NCBI GenBank assembly: GCA_020850455.1
Contig: JADZEQ010000012.1
Location: 1-64,000, forward strand
Direction: 5' to 3'
Length of the DNA: 64,000 nucleotides
Source of the DNA: Sphingomonadaceae bacterium
GTDB taxonomy: Bacteria > Pseudomonadota > Alphaproteobacteria > Sphingomonadales > Sphingomonadaceae
Translations under genes and position numbers: made by a program
Shown: piece by piece, positions 8,786 to 18,563 of the stretch
Layout: each line of letters starts with the position of its first letter
Position numbering within the stretch: position 1 is the first letter of the stretch
Notes under the pieces: model-generated
What the model was told of the DNA's origin: nothing
Seen by the model: only the letters and a program-made list of their open reading frames with translations
Databases searched by the model: none

Positions 8786-9994
8786 ATGTCCGAGGAATTC
8801 TACCGCATTAAGCGACTGCCGCCCTATGTCATCGCCGAAGTTAATGCGATGCGGGCCGCGGCGCGTCAGGCGGGGGAAGATATCATTGACCTCGGCATGG
8901 GTAATCCCGATTTGCCGCCGCCGCCGCATGTCATTGAAAAATTGGTGGAGGTTGCGCGTGATCCCAAGGCGCATGGCTATTCAGCGTCCAAGGGGATTGT
9001 CGGGCTGCGCCGCGCACAGGCCAATTATTATGGTCGGCGTTTTGGCGTCGACCTATGTCCCGACAGCGAAGTGGTGGTGACACTGGGCAGCAAAGAGGGG
9101 CTGGCCAATCTGGCGCAGGCGATCACCGCGCCGGGCGACGTCGTGCTTGCCCCCAACCCTAGCTACCCCATTCATACCTTTGGCTTCATCATTGCCGGCG
9201 CGACCATCCGCAGTGTGCCGACGACGCCAGATGAGGCCTATTTCGCGGCGCTCGAACGGGCGGTCAAGTTCACGGTGCCCAAGCCGAGCGTCCTCATCGT
9301 CAACTATCCGTCCAATCCGACGGCGGAGGTTGTTGACCTTGTATTTTATGAACGGTTGGTCGCCTTTGCCAAGGAACATGGCATCTGGATATTGTCCGAC
9401 CTCGCCTATAGCGAACTATATTATGACGGCTGCCCGACGCCGTCGATTTTGCAGGTGCCGGGTGCAAAGGATGTGGCGGTTGAGTTCACCTCCATGTCCA
9501 AAACATATTCGATGGCGGGTTGGCGGATTGGCTTTGCCGTGGGCAACAAAACGCTGATTTCGGCGCTGACCCGTGTGAAATCCTATCTCGATTATGGGGC
9601 ATTTACGCCGATTCAAGCTGCCGCGGTCGCCGCGCTCAACGGACCGCAAGACATTGTAGCGGCCAATCGGGCGCTGTATCAGAAACGGCGCGATGTGCTG
9701 GTGGATAGCTTTGGCAAGGCGGGGTGGCATATTCCCGCCCCGCGTGCATCGATGTTCGCTTGGGCGCCGGTGCCGCCTGCACTTGCCCATTTGGGCAGTC
9801 TCGAATTTTCAAAACAGCTTTTGACCCAAGCTGGCGTCGCGGTTGCCGCAGGCGTCGGCTATGGGGAGGAAGGCGAAGGGTTCGTGCGCATCGCCATGGT
9901 TGAAAATGAACAAAGGCTGCGACAGGCGGCGCGCAGCGTAAAACGATATTTGCAATCCATGGGGGTGAATACGCCCGGTCAAGCATCGGGCTGA
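8786..9994 (+). CDS. PLP-dependent class I/II aminotransferase (AlaC / LL-DAP aminotransferase-like)
   Basis: About 402 aa with the fold-type I aminotransferase pattern: GNPDLPPP near the N-terminus, NYPSNPTAE (substrate/PLP contact), and the PLP lysine in TSMSKTYSMAGWR. The overall sequence resembles the alanine/glutamate-pyruvate aminotransferase AlaC group, often auto-annotated as LL-diaminopimelate aminotransferase; the sequence alone does not decide between them. The ATG at 8786 has a GCAGGGA upstream. The following MFS gene starts one nucleotide after its stop, so the pair may be co-translated. Confidence 0.9.
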   Translation: MSEEFYRIKRLPPYVIAEVNAMRAAARQAGEDIIDLGMGNPDLPPPPHVIEKLVEVARDPKAHGYSASKGIVGLRRAQANYYGRRFGVDLCPDSEVVVTLGSKEGLANLAQAITAPGDVVLAPNPSYPIHTFGFIIAGATIRSVPTTPDEAYFAALERAVKFTVPKPSVLIVNYPSNPTAEVVDLVFYERLVAFAKEHGIWILSDLAYSELYYDGCPTPSILQVPGAKDVAVEFTSMSKTYSMAGWRIGFAVGNKTLISALTRVKSYLDYGAFTPIQAAAVAALNGPQDIVAANRALYQKRRDVLVDSFGKAGWHIPAPRASMFAWAPVPPALAHLGSLEFSKQLLTQAGVAVAAGVGYGEEGEGFVRIAMVENEQRLRQAARSVKRYLQSMGVNTPGQASG

Positions 9995-9995
9995 C

Positions 9996-11279
9996 GTGGC
10001 GGGGATTTTTCCGTCGCGGGGTGCGACCGCCACACCAACCAGCGTGCGCATGCTGCTCTGGACCTTGCTTGCCGCCTATACGCTCAATTTCCTAGATCGG
10101 CAGATCCTCAATATTTTGGCTGAACCGATCAAGGCCGAATTGGGTTTGAGCGACAGCCTGTTGGGGTTCTTGGCTGGCCCAGCCTTTGCCGTTTTCTATG
10201 CGGTGCTCGGCGTTCCCATCGCCCGTTGGGCGGACAAAGGGAAAAATGACCGGGTCGGTCTGATTTCACTCTCTCTTGCCATTTGGTCATTGATGACCGC
10301 GCTCACCGGCTTTGCACAGAATTTTTGGCAGATGCTCGCCGCGCGGATTGGTGTTGGCATCGGTGAAGCGGGCTGCACCCCTGCCGCGCATGCGTTGATC
10401 GCAGATGCGGTGCCAGCGGCAAAACGATCATCTGCGATCGCATTTTTCGGACTCGGCGTGCCGCTTGGCTCGCTGCTGGGGTTGGTAATTGGCGGGATCA
10501 TCAACGACCTTTATGGCTGGCGCATCGCGCTGATGCTTGTCGGTGTACCGGGGTTGCTATTGGCACTGGTGGTACGCTTGTTGCTGCGCGACCCACGCCA
10601 GTATCTGCCAAGCGCAGCGCAAGTTTCGGGCCATGGCGAAACCCCAATGGGTGCCGGATTGGCAGAGCTTTTTGCCTCCCGCACCTACCTCTATCTGTTC
10701 ATCGCCGCATCGCTCACCGCCTTTTTAAGCTATGGCAAGGGGTTGTGGACGATCAGCTTTTTCATCCGCAGCCATGGCCTTTCGACCAGTGTGGCTGGTC
10801 TGTCATTGGCAGTGGCGTTGGGGGTAGCAGGCGTTCTGGGCACATGGGCTGGCGGCTTTGTCGCCGACCATTTTGGTGCAAAGCGGCCGGGTCTGCGCCT
10901 GATTCTGCCCGGCATCGGCATGTTGATCGCCGCACCGATATTGTTCGCCAGCTATACATTGTCGGATTGGCGTCTGGCCTTGGCGCTGCTCGTGGTGCCG
11001 ACGATATGCAATGCAGCCTATTATGGTCCGGCCTATGCTGCCGTGCAGGGTCTGGTACGCCCCCAACTGCGCGCACTCGCGGCATCGATGGTCGTATTTG
11101 GCCAGAACTTCATCGGCTTGGGGCTGGGGCCGCTCGCCTTTGGGATGTTGTCCGATTATCTTCAACCGGTCGCGGGCAGCGAAAGCGTGCGCTGGGTGCT
11201 CTATGGTGCGGCTTGGACTGGCATTTTTCCGGCGCTGTTTTTCATCGCTGCCGGACGACGGATGGCGCACACACAATAA
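9996..11279 (+). CDS. MFS transporter (spinster-like)
   Basis: A 427-aa polytopic inner-membrane protein with about 12 hydrophobic segments. The N-terminal LNFLDRQILNILAEPIK and the loop RWADKGKNDR after TM2 fit major facilitator transporters of the spinster-like bacterial group. The substrate cannot be read from sequence. The start is a GTG placed after TGA-C of the aminotransferase, so translational coupling is likely. That suggests transport of a metabolite related to the aminotransferase reaction, or simply shared expression. Confidence 0.88.
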   Translation: MAGIFPSRGATATPTSVRMLLWTLLAAYTLNFLDRQILNILAEPIKAELGLSDSLLGFLAGPAFAVFYAVLGVPIARWADKGKNDRVGLISLSLAIWSLMTALTGFAQNFWQMLAARIGVGIGEAGCTPAAHALIADAVPAAKRSSAIAFFGLGVPLGSLLGLVIGGIINDLYGWRIALMLVGVPGLLLALVVRLLLRDPRQYLPSAAQVSGHGETPMGAGLAELFASRTYLYLFIAASLTAFLSYGKGLWTISFFIRSHGLSTSVAGLSLAVALGVAGVLGTWAGGFVADHFGAKRPGLRLILPGIGMLIAAPILFASYTLSDWRLALALLVVPTICNAAYYGPAYAAVQGLVRPQLRALAASMVVFGQNFIGLGLGPLAFGMLSDYLQPVAGSESVRWVLYGAAWTGIFPALFFIAAGRRMAHTQ

Positions 11280-11327
11280 TACATTGGTTGCGGCCGCCAT
11301 TCGCAGGCCGCCAGCGTTGAATTTCCT

Positions 11328-12614
11328 TTATTCAAAGGGGTCGCGGATGAGGATTGTATCCTCTCGCTCCGGACTGGTTGAAACGAGTGCGATGGGCGTT
11401 TCGATCAATTCCTGCACCCGCTGGATATATTTAATCGCCTGCGCGGGCAGATCGGCATAGCTGCGCGCGCCTGCGGTCGTTTCCTGCCAGCCATCCATTT
11501 CCTCATATATCGGTTCGACTGCTGCCTGATCTGCGGCGTGCGCCGGAAAATAGTCGAGGATTTTGCCGTTCAATCGATAACCGGTGCAGATGCGCACACG
11601 ATCAAACCCGTCGAGCACGTCCAATTTGGTGAGCGCGATGCCGGTGACACCCGAAACGGCGCAGGCTTGGCGAACCAGCACGGCATCGAACCAGCCACAG
11701 CGCCGCTTGCGGCCGGTGACGGTGCCAAACTCATGCCCGCGTTCACCCAATTTTTGCCCCGTCGCATCATCCAATTCGGTGGGGAAGGGGCCACTGCCCA
11801 CGCGCGTCGTATAGGCTTTGGCGATGCCCAAAACAAAGCCGACGGACGAAGGGCCAAGGCCCGATCCGCTCGCTGCCGTGCCGCTAACCGTATTTGACGA
11901 CGTGACAAAGGGGTAGGTGCCGTGATCGATGTCGAGCAGCACGCCCTGGGCCCCTTCGAACAATATGCGGGCCCCAGCCTTGCGTACTTTTTTGAGCCGC
12001 TTCCAGACCGGTTGCGCATATTCGAGCACATAGTCGGCGATTTCGGACAGGTCGGCAATCAACCGTGCGCGGTCAATCGGCGGTTCGCCAAACCCGGCAC
12101 GCAGCGCATCATGGTGCGCGGTCAGCCGGTCAAGCTGGGGCTCCAATTTGTCGAGGTGGGCAAGGTCGCAAACGCGTATGGCGCGGCGGCCGACCTTATC
12201 CTCATAGGCAGGGCCAATGCCGCGCCCGGTCGTGCCGATTTTACCCGCGCCCGCCGCTGTTTCGCGCAAGGCATCGAGGTCGCGGTGAAAGGGCAGGATC
12301 AGCGCGCAATTGTCGGCAATGGCGAAATTATCGGCGGTGATGCTGACGCCTTGGCCGCGCAATTTGGTAATTTCATCGCGCAGCGCCCATGGGTCGAGAA
12401 CCACACCATTGCCGATGATTGATAAAGTGCCGGTCACAATGCCCGATGGCAGCAGCGACAATTTATATATTTGATCGCCAACCACCAAAGTGTGGCCAGC
12501 ATTATGCCCACCCTGAAAACGCACCACCGCATCGGCGCGGCTGGCCAGCCAATCGACAATCTTGCCCTTGCCCTCGTCGCCCCATTGTGCGCCGATTACC
12601 GTAACATTGGCCAT
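11328..12614 (-). CDS. purA: Adenylosuccinate synthetase
   Basis: A 428-aa protein of the normal length for PurA. It starts with [13 protein letters not shown] (GTP-binding loop with the catalytic Asp), followed by GGHNAGHT and the IMP-binding [14 protein letters not shown]. It catalyses GTP-dependent ligation of IMP and aspartate, the first committed step to AMP. It is monocistronic here; in related genomes it often follows hisZ, but here a plus-strand hydrolase separates them. No clear terminator is visible in the 48 nt shared with the convergent MFS gene. Confidence 0.98.
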   Translation of the reverse strand: MANVTVIGAQWGDEGKGKIVDWLASRADAVVRFQGGHNAGHTLVVGDQIYKLSLLPSGIVTGTLSIIGNGVVLDPWALRDEITKLRGQGVSITADNFAIADNCALILPFHRDLDALRETAAGAGKIGTTGRGIGPAYEDKVGRRAIRVCDLAHLDKLEPQLDRLTAHHDALRAGFGEPPIDRARLIADLSEIADYVLEYAQPVWKRLKKVRKAGARILFEGAQGVLLDIDHGTYPFVTSSNTVSGTAASGSGLGPSSVGFVLGIAKAYTTRVGSGPFPTELDDATGQKLGERGHEFGTVTGRKRRCGWFDAVLVRQACAVSGVTGIALTKLDVLDGFDRVRICTGYRLNGKILDYFPAHAADQAAVEPIYEEMDGWQETTAGARSYADLPAQAIKYIQRVQELIETPIALVSTSPEREDTILIRDPFE

Positions 12615-12795
12615 ATGTGATTCCGTCGCTTTCCGGCCTGAGCGGCCCGCGCGGCCTTAGCCGATTTGACGGCAGAGGCAAGCGTGGAGGGACATATGAT
12701 GCGCGCTTGCGACCAATATGGGAAAAGCTTGCGACAATTTGGCGCCACCATGGGCATCTTGCTGCCTATTGGGGCGACTTCGCAAAGGAATGATG

Positions 12796-13743
12796 ATGGG
12801 TTTCCGTGGTCAAAGCTTCAAAATGCTGGTGTTGGCTTTGTTGGTGTCGGGCGGCGTCGCAAGCGGTGCCGTGGCGGCGATGCAGGCGCGCGGCGCGATG
12901 GAGGAACGCGAACTTGGCCCGGGTGGCACAGCGCGCCCCGATGCCCATATCGCCTATGGCAATGACCCCATGCAGGCGGTGGACCTTTATCTGCCGCCAA
13001 ATCGTGCTGGCAATCGGGCGGGCAATGCTGCGCCGCCGCCGATTGCCGTATTTGTCCATGGCGGGGGTTGGTCACGCGGCAATTTGTCGATGGTGGCGAG
13101 CAAGCCCGAATATTTTGCGCGCGCCGGTTGGGCCTTTGCCTCCATCGGATATCGCCTCGTCCCCAATGCGACGGTCGAACAGGAAGCGGCAGATGTCGGA
13201 GCGGCCTTGCAGCGGCTACGCGCCGAAGCGGCGGCGCGGGGCTATGACGGCAACCGCATCCTGCTGTTCGGCCATAGCGCAGGCGCGCACCTCGTCTCCC
13301 TCGTCGGCACCGACCCGCAGTATGCCGGTGATGCCTTTGGCGCGATTCGCGGCATCATCCCCATTGATGGCGCGGCCTATGACGTGCCGCGCCAATTGGC
13401 GAGCGCCGGGCAGTTCATGTTGCAACGCACCTATATCCCCGCCTTTGGCAGCGACGTCGCGCGCCAGCGTGCGCTCTCCCCCACCAGCCATGTCGGTGCG
13501 CCCGATGCGCCCGATTGGCTATTTCTTTATGATGCGGAACGCGCCGATGCGGTTGATCAGGCCGAATTGCTTGCCGGTGGCTTGCGGCGTGATGGCGCGC
13601 GCGTGGCGACGCTGGCGATGCATTTCCCCGAACGACAGGTCTTGGCGCGCCACCGGCGGATCAATGTTGATTTCGGGACGCCTGACTATGCGGGCAATGA
13701 TTTAGTGGCGGCGATGATGGCGCGGGTAGCGGCGGGAAACTAA
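12796..13743 (+). CDS. Alpha/beta hydrolase (esterase/lipase family, exported)
   Basis: About 315 aa. After an N-terminal hydrophobic signal (MLVLALLVSGGVASG) come the oxyanion-hole motif HGGGW and the nucleophile elbow GHSAG, the pattern of the carboxylesterase/hormone-sensitive-lipase-like group. A likely acidic residue and histidine lie in the last third (DAVDQAE and RHRRI). Three ATG codons stand in tandem (12790-12798); the third has the best distance from AAAGGA. It is the only plus-strand gene among purA, hisZ, serA and serC, and its TAA overlaps the hisZ stop on the other strand. The substrate is unknown. Confidence 0.88.
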   Translation: MGFRGQSFKMLVLALLVSGGVASGAVAAMQARGAMEERELGPGGTARPDAHIAYGNDPMQAVDLYLPPNRAGNRAGNAAPPPIAVFVHGGGWSRGNLSMVASKPEYFARAGWAFASIGYRLVPNATVEQEAADVGAALQRLRAEAAARGYDGNRILLFGHSAGAHLVSLVGTDPQYAGDAFGAIRGIIPIDGAAYDVPRQLASAGQFMLQRTYIPAFGSDVARQRALSPTSHVGAPDAPDWLFLYDAERADAVDQAELLAGGLRRDGARVATLAMHFPERQVLARHRRINVDFGTPDYAGNDLVAAMMARVAAGN

Positions 13744-14894
13744 AGCTTCGTCGCGTTGTCGCCGTGTAAAATATGGGTGCAGCCCAGCGCGCGCGGGTCG
13801 TCCGCATCGCTGATTGCGGCGATGGTAACCCAGCCACCTGTGCGCAGCGCATCGGCGGCGCGCACATCATGGCCTATGGGCAGGAACAGACGCTCAGCCG
13901 TCCCCGCTGAGTTGCCCAGCCCTGCCATGATGAGCGGGTCGGGGTAGAGCGAGAAGCCGACCGCCGGTTCGTTCCCACCATCGGCGTGGGAAATGGCGTA
14001 ACTGCCACCGCGACCAATGGAAAAAGCACCAACGCGGCCCTGCGCGTCGGCGGGATATTGCGCAAAAAATGAAAAACCGATGCCGCTTTGATATTCAAAG
14101 CCATGGCGTTCGGTGGGGTCGAGTGTCACGCGCGCGATCCCCGAAATTGCCGCGTTTACCGCGCGCAGCGTCGCAATCCGACTTGTCAGCACCCCTTGGG
14201 CGTCGATGGCGGCCAGCCGTTCAATAGCGGTGTCAAAATCACCCGTCGCAGCCAGCAATGGCAGATAGGCCGACGCGCCGAGCCATGGCAGCGCACCCGC
14301 GTCCTTGGCGTCGAGTGCGGCGCGAACTGCCGCCAAATTACCATCCGGCAGGGGCAAGGCGCCGGCAGCCAATGTATCGACCAGGTCGGGCAGGGTCAGA
14401 TCGACGCTGATGTCGGCAACACCCGCCGCAGCCAGCGCATCGACCGCCATTTTGGCGATTTCACATACGGCGGTGACTGCATCACTGCCGATTAACTCCG
14501 CGCCGATTTGCATCATTTCGCGTTCGGGCCACAGGGTGGAGGCGGCGAGTTTCGCCACCTGTCCCGCATAGCAGAGGCGTAAGGGGCGCGGCTGAGCGGC
14601 CATGCTGCTCGTCGCGATACGTCCGACCTGCCGCGTGATATCGGGCCGAATGGCAAGCGTCCGGCGCGACAAAGGGTCGGTAAAGCGCAACAGGCTATTC
14701 GCTGCCGCGTCGCCATCAGTCGCCAGCGTTTCGCGAAATTCGGCAATCGGCGGGGCGACCCGGCGATAACCATGGGTCGCGAATACGTCGATTAGCGCGC
14801 GCATGACACGGCTCGCCGCCTCTGCCTCCTCCGGCAAGCGGTCGCGCAATCCTTCGGGCAGCAGCGGGGGTATGGCGGGGGTGGCGTTTGTCAC
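13740..14894 (-). CDS. hisZ: ATP phosphoribosyltransferase regulatory subunit HisZ
   Basis: About 384 aa with a class II aminoacyl-tRNA-synthetase-like fold resembling HisRS (LLPEGLRDRLPEEA, RFTDPLSRRTLAIRPDITRQV). It lacks the HisRS anticodon-binding domain and the full histidine-binding signature, which makes it HisZ, the partner needed by short-form HisG for the first step of histidine biosynthesis. hisG is not in the window. I prefer the GTG at 14894, preceded by AAGGGCGG; a TTG 10 codons upstream is possible. It lies 37 nt after serA on the same strand, as is common in alphaproteobacteria. Confidence 0.93.
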   Translation of the reverse strand: MTNATPAIPPLLPEGLRDRLPEEAEAASRVMRALIDVFATHGYRRVAPPIAEFRETLATDGDAAANSLLRFTDPLSRRTLAIRPDITRQVGRIATSSMAAQPRPLRLCYAGQVAKLAASTLWPEREMMQIGAELIGSDAVTAVCEIAKMAVDALAAAGVADISVDLTLPDLVDTLAAGALPLPDGNLAAVRAALDAKDAGALPWLGASAYLPLLAATGDFDTAIERLAAIDAQGVLTSRIATLRAVNAAISGIARVTLDPTERHGFEYQSGIGFSFFAQYPADAQGRVGAFSIGRGGSYAISHADGGNEPAVGFSLYPDPLIMAGLGNSAGTAERLFLPIGHDVRAADALRTGGWVTIAAISDADDPRALGCTHILHGDNATKL

Positions 14895-14931
14895 CCCGCC
14901 GCCCTTATCTGCCCGTTCGGCCAAAATGAAG

Positions 14932-16518
14932 TCAAAAGCGCAACGCCTTTACCTGCTTCACCCCCTGCAACTGGCAGATTTGCCACAACAGTGCCTCTGG
15001 CACCGCGCCATCGATCGACAGCAGCAACACTGCCTCCCCACCCGCTTCGCGGCGGCCGAGGTGGAAGGTGCCAATATTGACGCCCGCTTCGCCCAATGCA
15101 CCGCCGATCCGCCCGATGAATCCCGGCGCGTCGGCGTTGACGACGAACAGCATGTCACCTGCCAAATCCGCCTCTACCTTGATGTCATGCAATTCGACGA
15201 GGCGCGGGGCGCTGCGCCCGAAAATCGTGCCTGCGACGCTATGTTCACCCTTTTTGGTGGTGATGGTAACGCGCAGCAGCGTGGCATAATCCCCCTCCCG
15301 ATCGTGGCGTACTTCGCGCACGTCGAGCCCGCGTTCCTTGGCCATGTGCGGCGCGTTGACCATATTCACCGTGTCCGAATAAACGCGCATCAAGCCTGCA
15401 AGAACAGCTGCAACTATCGGTTTCTGGTTGAGCGTCGCTGCCGCCCCCTCCGTCTCAATGGCGATCGATAAAATATCCTCACCCTCCAACTGGCCGACAA
15501 GACGGCCCAATTGTTCGGCGAGCGCCATATAGGGCTTGAGCTTGGGGGCTTCCTCTGCCGAGAGGCTGGGGACGTTGAGCGCGTTGGTGATCCCGCCGTG
15601 CATCAGATAATCGGCGATTTGTTCGGCGACTTGAATCGCGACATTGACCTGCGCCTCATCGGTCGAAGCGCCCAAATGGGGGGTACAGACAAAATTGGGG
15701 GTGCCGAACAGGGGGCTGGCTTCTGCCGGTTCGACCGCAAAAACGTCGAGCGCCGCGCCCGCGACATGGCCGCTGTCAAGCGCCGCCTTGAGCGCGGCCT
15801 CATCCACCAGACCGCCGCGTGCGCAATTGACGATGCGCACGCCCTTTTTGGTTTTGGCCAAGTTTTCCGCCGACAAAATCCCGCGCGTCTGGTCGGTCAA
15901 GGGGGTGTGCAGCGTGATAAAATCGGCCCGCGCCAGCAGCGCGTCGAGCTCCACCTTCTCTATCCCCAATTCGACCGCCCGTTCGGGGCTGAGGAAGGGG
16001 TCGTAAGCAATGACCTTCATCTTAAGGCCGATTGCGCGGTCGGCAACGATGCTGCCGATATTGCCCGCGCCGATCAGCCCCAATGTCTTGCCGGTCAGCT
16101 CAACCCCCATGAAACGATTTTTTTCCCACTTACCCTGCTGGGTCGAAGCGTCGGCCTCGGGGATTTGGCGGGCCAGCGCGAACAGCATGGCAATGGCATG
16201 TTCGGCGGTCGTAATACTATTGCCAAAGGGGGTATTCATCACCACCACCCCCTTGGTGGAAGCGGCCGGAATATCGACATTATCGACACCGATGCCGGCC
16301 CGCCCGACCACTTTGAGCCGGGTCGCGGCGGCCAAGACTTCCTTGGTCACCTTGGTCGCCGAACGAATGGCGAGACCATCATAATCGCCGATGATCGCCA
16401 GCAATTCATCCTTGCTGAGGCCCGGCTTTTCATCCACCGTTACGCCGCGTTCGCGGAAAATCTGCGCGGCGCGCGGGTCCATCTTGTCGCTGATCAAAAC
16501 CTTGGGTTGGTTGGTCAT
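14932..16518 (-). CDS. serA: D-3-phosphoglycerate dehydrogenase
   Basis: A 528-aa long-form (type 1) SerA. The NAD-binding Rossmann motif GLIGAGNIGSIVADR, the catalytic Arg/Glu/His region (NCARGGLVDEAAL, then CTPHLGAST) and the C-terminal intervening and ACT domains (DAPGFIGRIGGALGEAGVNIGTF) are all present. It oxidises 3-phosphoglycerate to 3-phosphohydroxypyruvate, opening serine biosynthesis. The ACT domain suggests serine feedback control. It lies 74 nt downstream of serC, whose product carries out the next step, and is probably transcribed from the serC promoter. Confidence 0.98.
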   Translation of the reverse strand: MTNQPKVLISDKMDPRAAQIFRERGVTVDEKPGLSKDELLAIIGDYDGLAIRSATKVTKEVLAAATRLKVVGRAGIGVDNVDIPAASTKGVVVMNTPFGNSITTAEHAIAMLFALARQIPEADASTQQGKWEKNRFMGVELTGKTLGLIGAGNIGSIVADRAIGLKMKVIAYDPFLSPERAVELGIEKVELDALLARADFITLHTPLTDQTRGILSAENLAKTKKGVRIVNCARGGLVDEAALKAALDSGHVAGAALDVFAVEPAEASPLFGTPNFVCTPHLGASTDEAQVNVAIQVAEQIADYLMHGGITNALNVPSLSAEEAPKLKPYMALAEQLGRLVGQLEGEDILSIAIETEGAAATLNQKPIVAAVLAGLMRVYSDTVNMVNAPHMAKERGLDVREVRHDREGDYATLLRVTITTKKGEHSVAGTIFGRSAPRLVELHDIKVEADLAGDMLFVVNADAPGFIGRIGGALGEAGVNIGTFHLGRREAGGEAVLLLSIDGAVPEALLWQICQLQGVKQVKALRF

Positions 16519-16592
16519 GGTGCATTCCCTTTAATCGGGGGCAAGGGGGGCGTGCATCGCCCGACACCTTGCTGGATATTCGATTGGAGGTT

Positions 16593-17720
16593 TCAGGCCG
16601 ATTTGGCGTTGGCATAGGCCCAGTCGAGCCATGGGCCGAGCGCTTCGATATCGGCGGTATCGACTGTGCCGCCGCACCAAATGCGCAGCCCCGCCGGGGC
16701 ATCGCGATATCCCGCTATGTCATAGGCGGCATCTTCGGCCTCGAGCAGCGCGGCCATGCGTTTGATAAAGCCGCCGTCCGCCCCTTCGACATTGAGGCAG
16801 ACGCTGGTGATCGACCGCACCGCCGGGTCTGTCGCCAGATAGGATAGCCATGGCCGCGCCGCAACAATCGCGTCGAGCGCGGCTGCATTGGCCAAGGTTC
16901 GTGCGCGCAGCGCCGCGCCGCCGCCGATCGATTTGGCCCATTCGAGCGCAAAAATCGCATCCTCCACCGCCAGCATCGATGGGGTGTTGATCGTTTCGCC
17001 CTTGAACAGCCCTTCGCCCAGCACACCCTTGCTCATCAGGCGGAATATCTTGGGCAATGGCCATGTGGGTGTGTGGCTTTCCAGCCGTTCGACCGCGCGC
17101 GGACCGAGGATGAGGACGCCGTGCGCCCCTTCGCCGCCGAGCAGCTTTTGCCACGAAAAGGTCGCAACGTCGATCTTGTCCCACGGCAGTTCATAGGCAA
17201 AGACCGCGCTCGTCGCATCGACGAAGCTGAGGCCGGCGCGGTCATCGGCGATCCAGTCGCCATTGGGGACAACGACCCCCGATGTCGTGCCATTCCAGGT
17301 GAAGAGCACATCATCGGTCCAGTCGACCGCGCCCAGGTCGGGCAGCGCGCCATAGGGCGCGCGCAGGATTTTGGGGTCCAGTCGCAATTGCTTGGTCGCA
17401 TCGGTGACCCAACCTTCACCAAAGCTTTCCCAAGCGAGCATCGTGATGCCCCGCGCGCCCAGCATCGTCCACATGGCCATTTCAAAGGCACCGGTGTCCG
17501 ACGCTGGGACGATGGCGATACGATGGGTATCGGGCAGCGCCAATGTTTCGCGCATTAGGTTGATGCAATGAGCGAGCCGCGCCTTGCCGATCGTCGAGCG
17601 ATGCGAACGGCCCATGGCGGCGGTATCGAGTTTTTGGGGGCTCCAACCCGGTGGCTTGGCACAGGGACCGGAAGAAAAATGCGCACGCGCCGGCAGGCGC
17701 GCCGGTTTAGCTATCGTCAT
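16593..17720 (-). CDS. serC: Phosphoserine aminotransferase (alpha-type)
   Basis: A 375-aa fold-type I PLP enzyme. The start ARLPARAHFSSGPCAKPPGW and the PLP-lysine region TFSWQKLLGGEGAHG match the alphaproteobacterial SerC branch. It converts 3-phosphohydroxypyruvate and glutamate to phosphoserine. The ORF track extends about 100 codons too far upstream; the ATG at 17720 follows AAGGAGAG and lies downstream of a clear promoter. It leads the serC-serA-hisZ transcription unit. Confidence 0.96.
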   Translation of the reverse strand: MTIAKPARLPARAHFSSGPCAKPPGWSPQKLDTAAMGRSHRSTIGKARLAHCINLMRETLALPDTHRIAIVPASDTGAFEMAMWTMLGARGITMLAWESFGEGWVTDATKQLRLDPKILRAPYGALPDLGAVDWTDDVLFTWNGTTSGVVVPNGDWIADDRAGLSFVDATSAVFAYELPWDKIDVATFSWQKLLGGEGAHGVLILGPRAVERLESHTPTWPLPKIFRLMSKGVLGEGLFKGETINTPSMLAVEDAIFALEWAKSIGGGAALRARTLANAAALDAIVAARPWLSYLATDPAVRSITSVCLNVEGADGGFIKRMAALLEAEDAAYDIAGYRDAPAGLRIWCGGTVDTADIEALGPWLDWAYANAKSA

Positions 17721-17777
17721 ATAACTCTCCTTACAGAGAGCACGCGCGGCGTTGGGACCGCGTGGCCCGTCGCCGCT

Positions 17778-17803
17778 CCTATAGTGGCAAGGCGGATTGT
17801 CAA
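17778..17803 (-). promoter_or_regulatory. Candidate housekeeping promoter of serC
   Basis: On the minus strand TTGACAA is followed after 11 nt by ACTATAGG. This fits the Caulobacter sigma-73 pattern TTGACGS-N10-14-GCTANAWC better than the E. coli 17-nt spacing. The predicted start lies about 50 nt before the serC ATG. Confidence 0.65.
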
Positions 17804-17877
17804 GGTGATTATGCTGCGTTGCAGTAGATGTCATCATGGTTACCTGCTGTTTACCAAAATGGCGTAAAGCGGGCGGC

Positions 17878-18537
17878 ATGCGTTTGCTTTTCCGTCTCAG
17901 CCCATTGTTGCTGCTCAGCCTCTCTGCTTGTTTTGGCGGGGTGGAACGGCCGCAGGCCAGCACCAGTCCTGACCGTAGCCCGCGCCCCAATGTCGCCAGC
18001 GCCAATGCTGATACGCGCCAGTGCATGGCCGAATTGACGCGTGCCGGGGTGCGCTTTTCGGCGTTGCCCGATCAGGATTTTGGCGGGGGCTGTCATATGT
18101 TCGGCAGCGTCCGGCTGACCGATTTGGGGACGCCCGCTACTAATTTGGGGCCGATGACCTGCCCCTTGGCGCGCAATTTTGTCGCTTGGGTGCAATATGC
18201 GGTGAAGCCCGCCGCACGGCAGGTTTATGGCGCTAATCTAGCGCGCATCGAAACCTTTGGCACCTATAGCTGCCGTAACGTCAATGGGGCGAGCAGCGGC
18301 CGTTTGTCGCAACATGCCTATGCCAATGCGGTCGATGTGTCGGCCTTTGTCCTCGACGATGGGACGCGTATCACCATTTTGGCAGGTTGGTCCGGCGATG
18401 ACCGGGCACAACGATTTTTGCAGTTGATCCATACATCGGCTTGCCGCCGGTTCGGCACCGTGCTCAGCCCCGCCTATAACCGGCTGCACGCCAATCATTT
18501 CCATTTTGATATGAGCGGGGCGGGTTATTGCCGCTAG
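17878..18537 (+). CDS. Extensin-like C-terminal domain lipoprotein
   Basis: A 219-aa protein. The signal peptide ends in a lipobox (LSLSAC). The mature part matches the extensin-like C-terminal family of proteobacteria, with SQHAYANAVDVSAF and, near the end, HANHFHFDMS. The conserved His/Asp pattern resembles zinc-dependent D,D-carboxypeptidase-type folds, so a peptidoglycan-related role is plausible but not shown. Several cysteines suggest disulfides in the periplasm. The ATG at 17878 is chosen because it begins the signal sequence. A LOG-family gene follows after 26 nt. Confidence 0.87.
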   Translation: MRLLFRLSPLLLLSLSACFGGVERPQASTSPDRSPRPNVASANADTRQCMAELTRAGVRFSALPDQDFGGGCHMFGSVRLTDLGTPATNLGPMTCPLARNFVAWVQYAVKPAARQVYGANLARIETFGTYSCRNVNGASSGRLSQHAYANAVDVSAFVLDDGTRITILAGWSGDDRAQRFLQLIHTSACRRFGTVLSPAYNRLHANHFHFDMSGAGYCR

Positions 18538-18563
18538 GGCGCTTTGTCGCTAGGCACGGGTAA

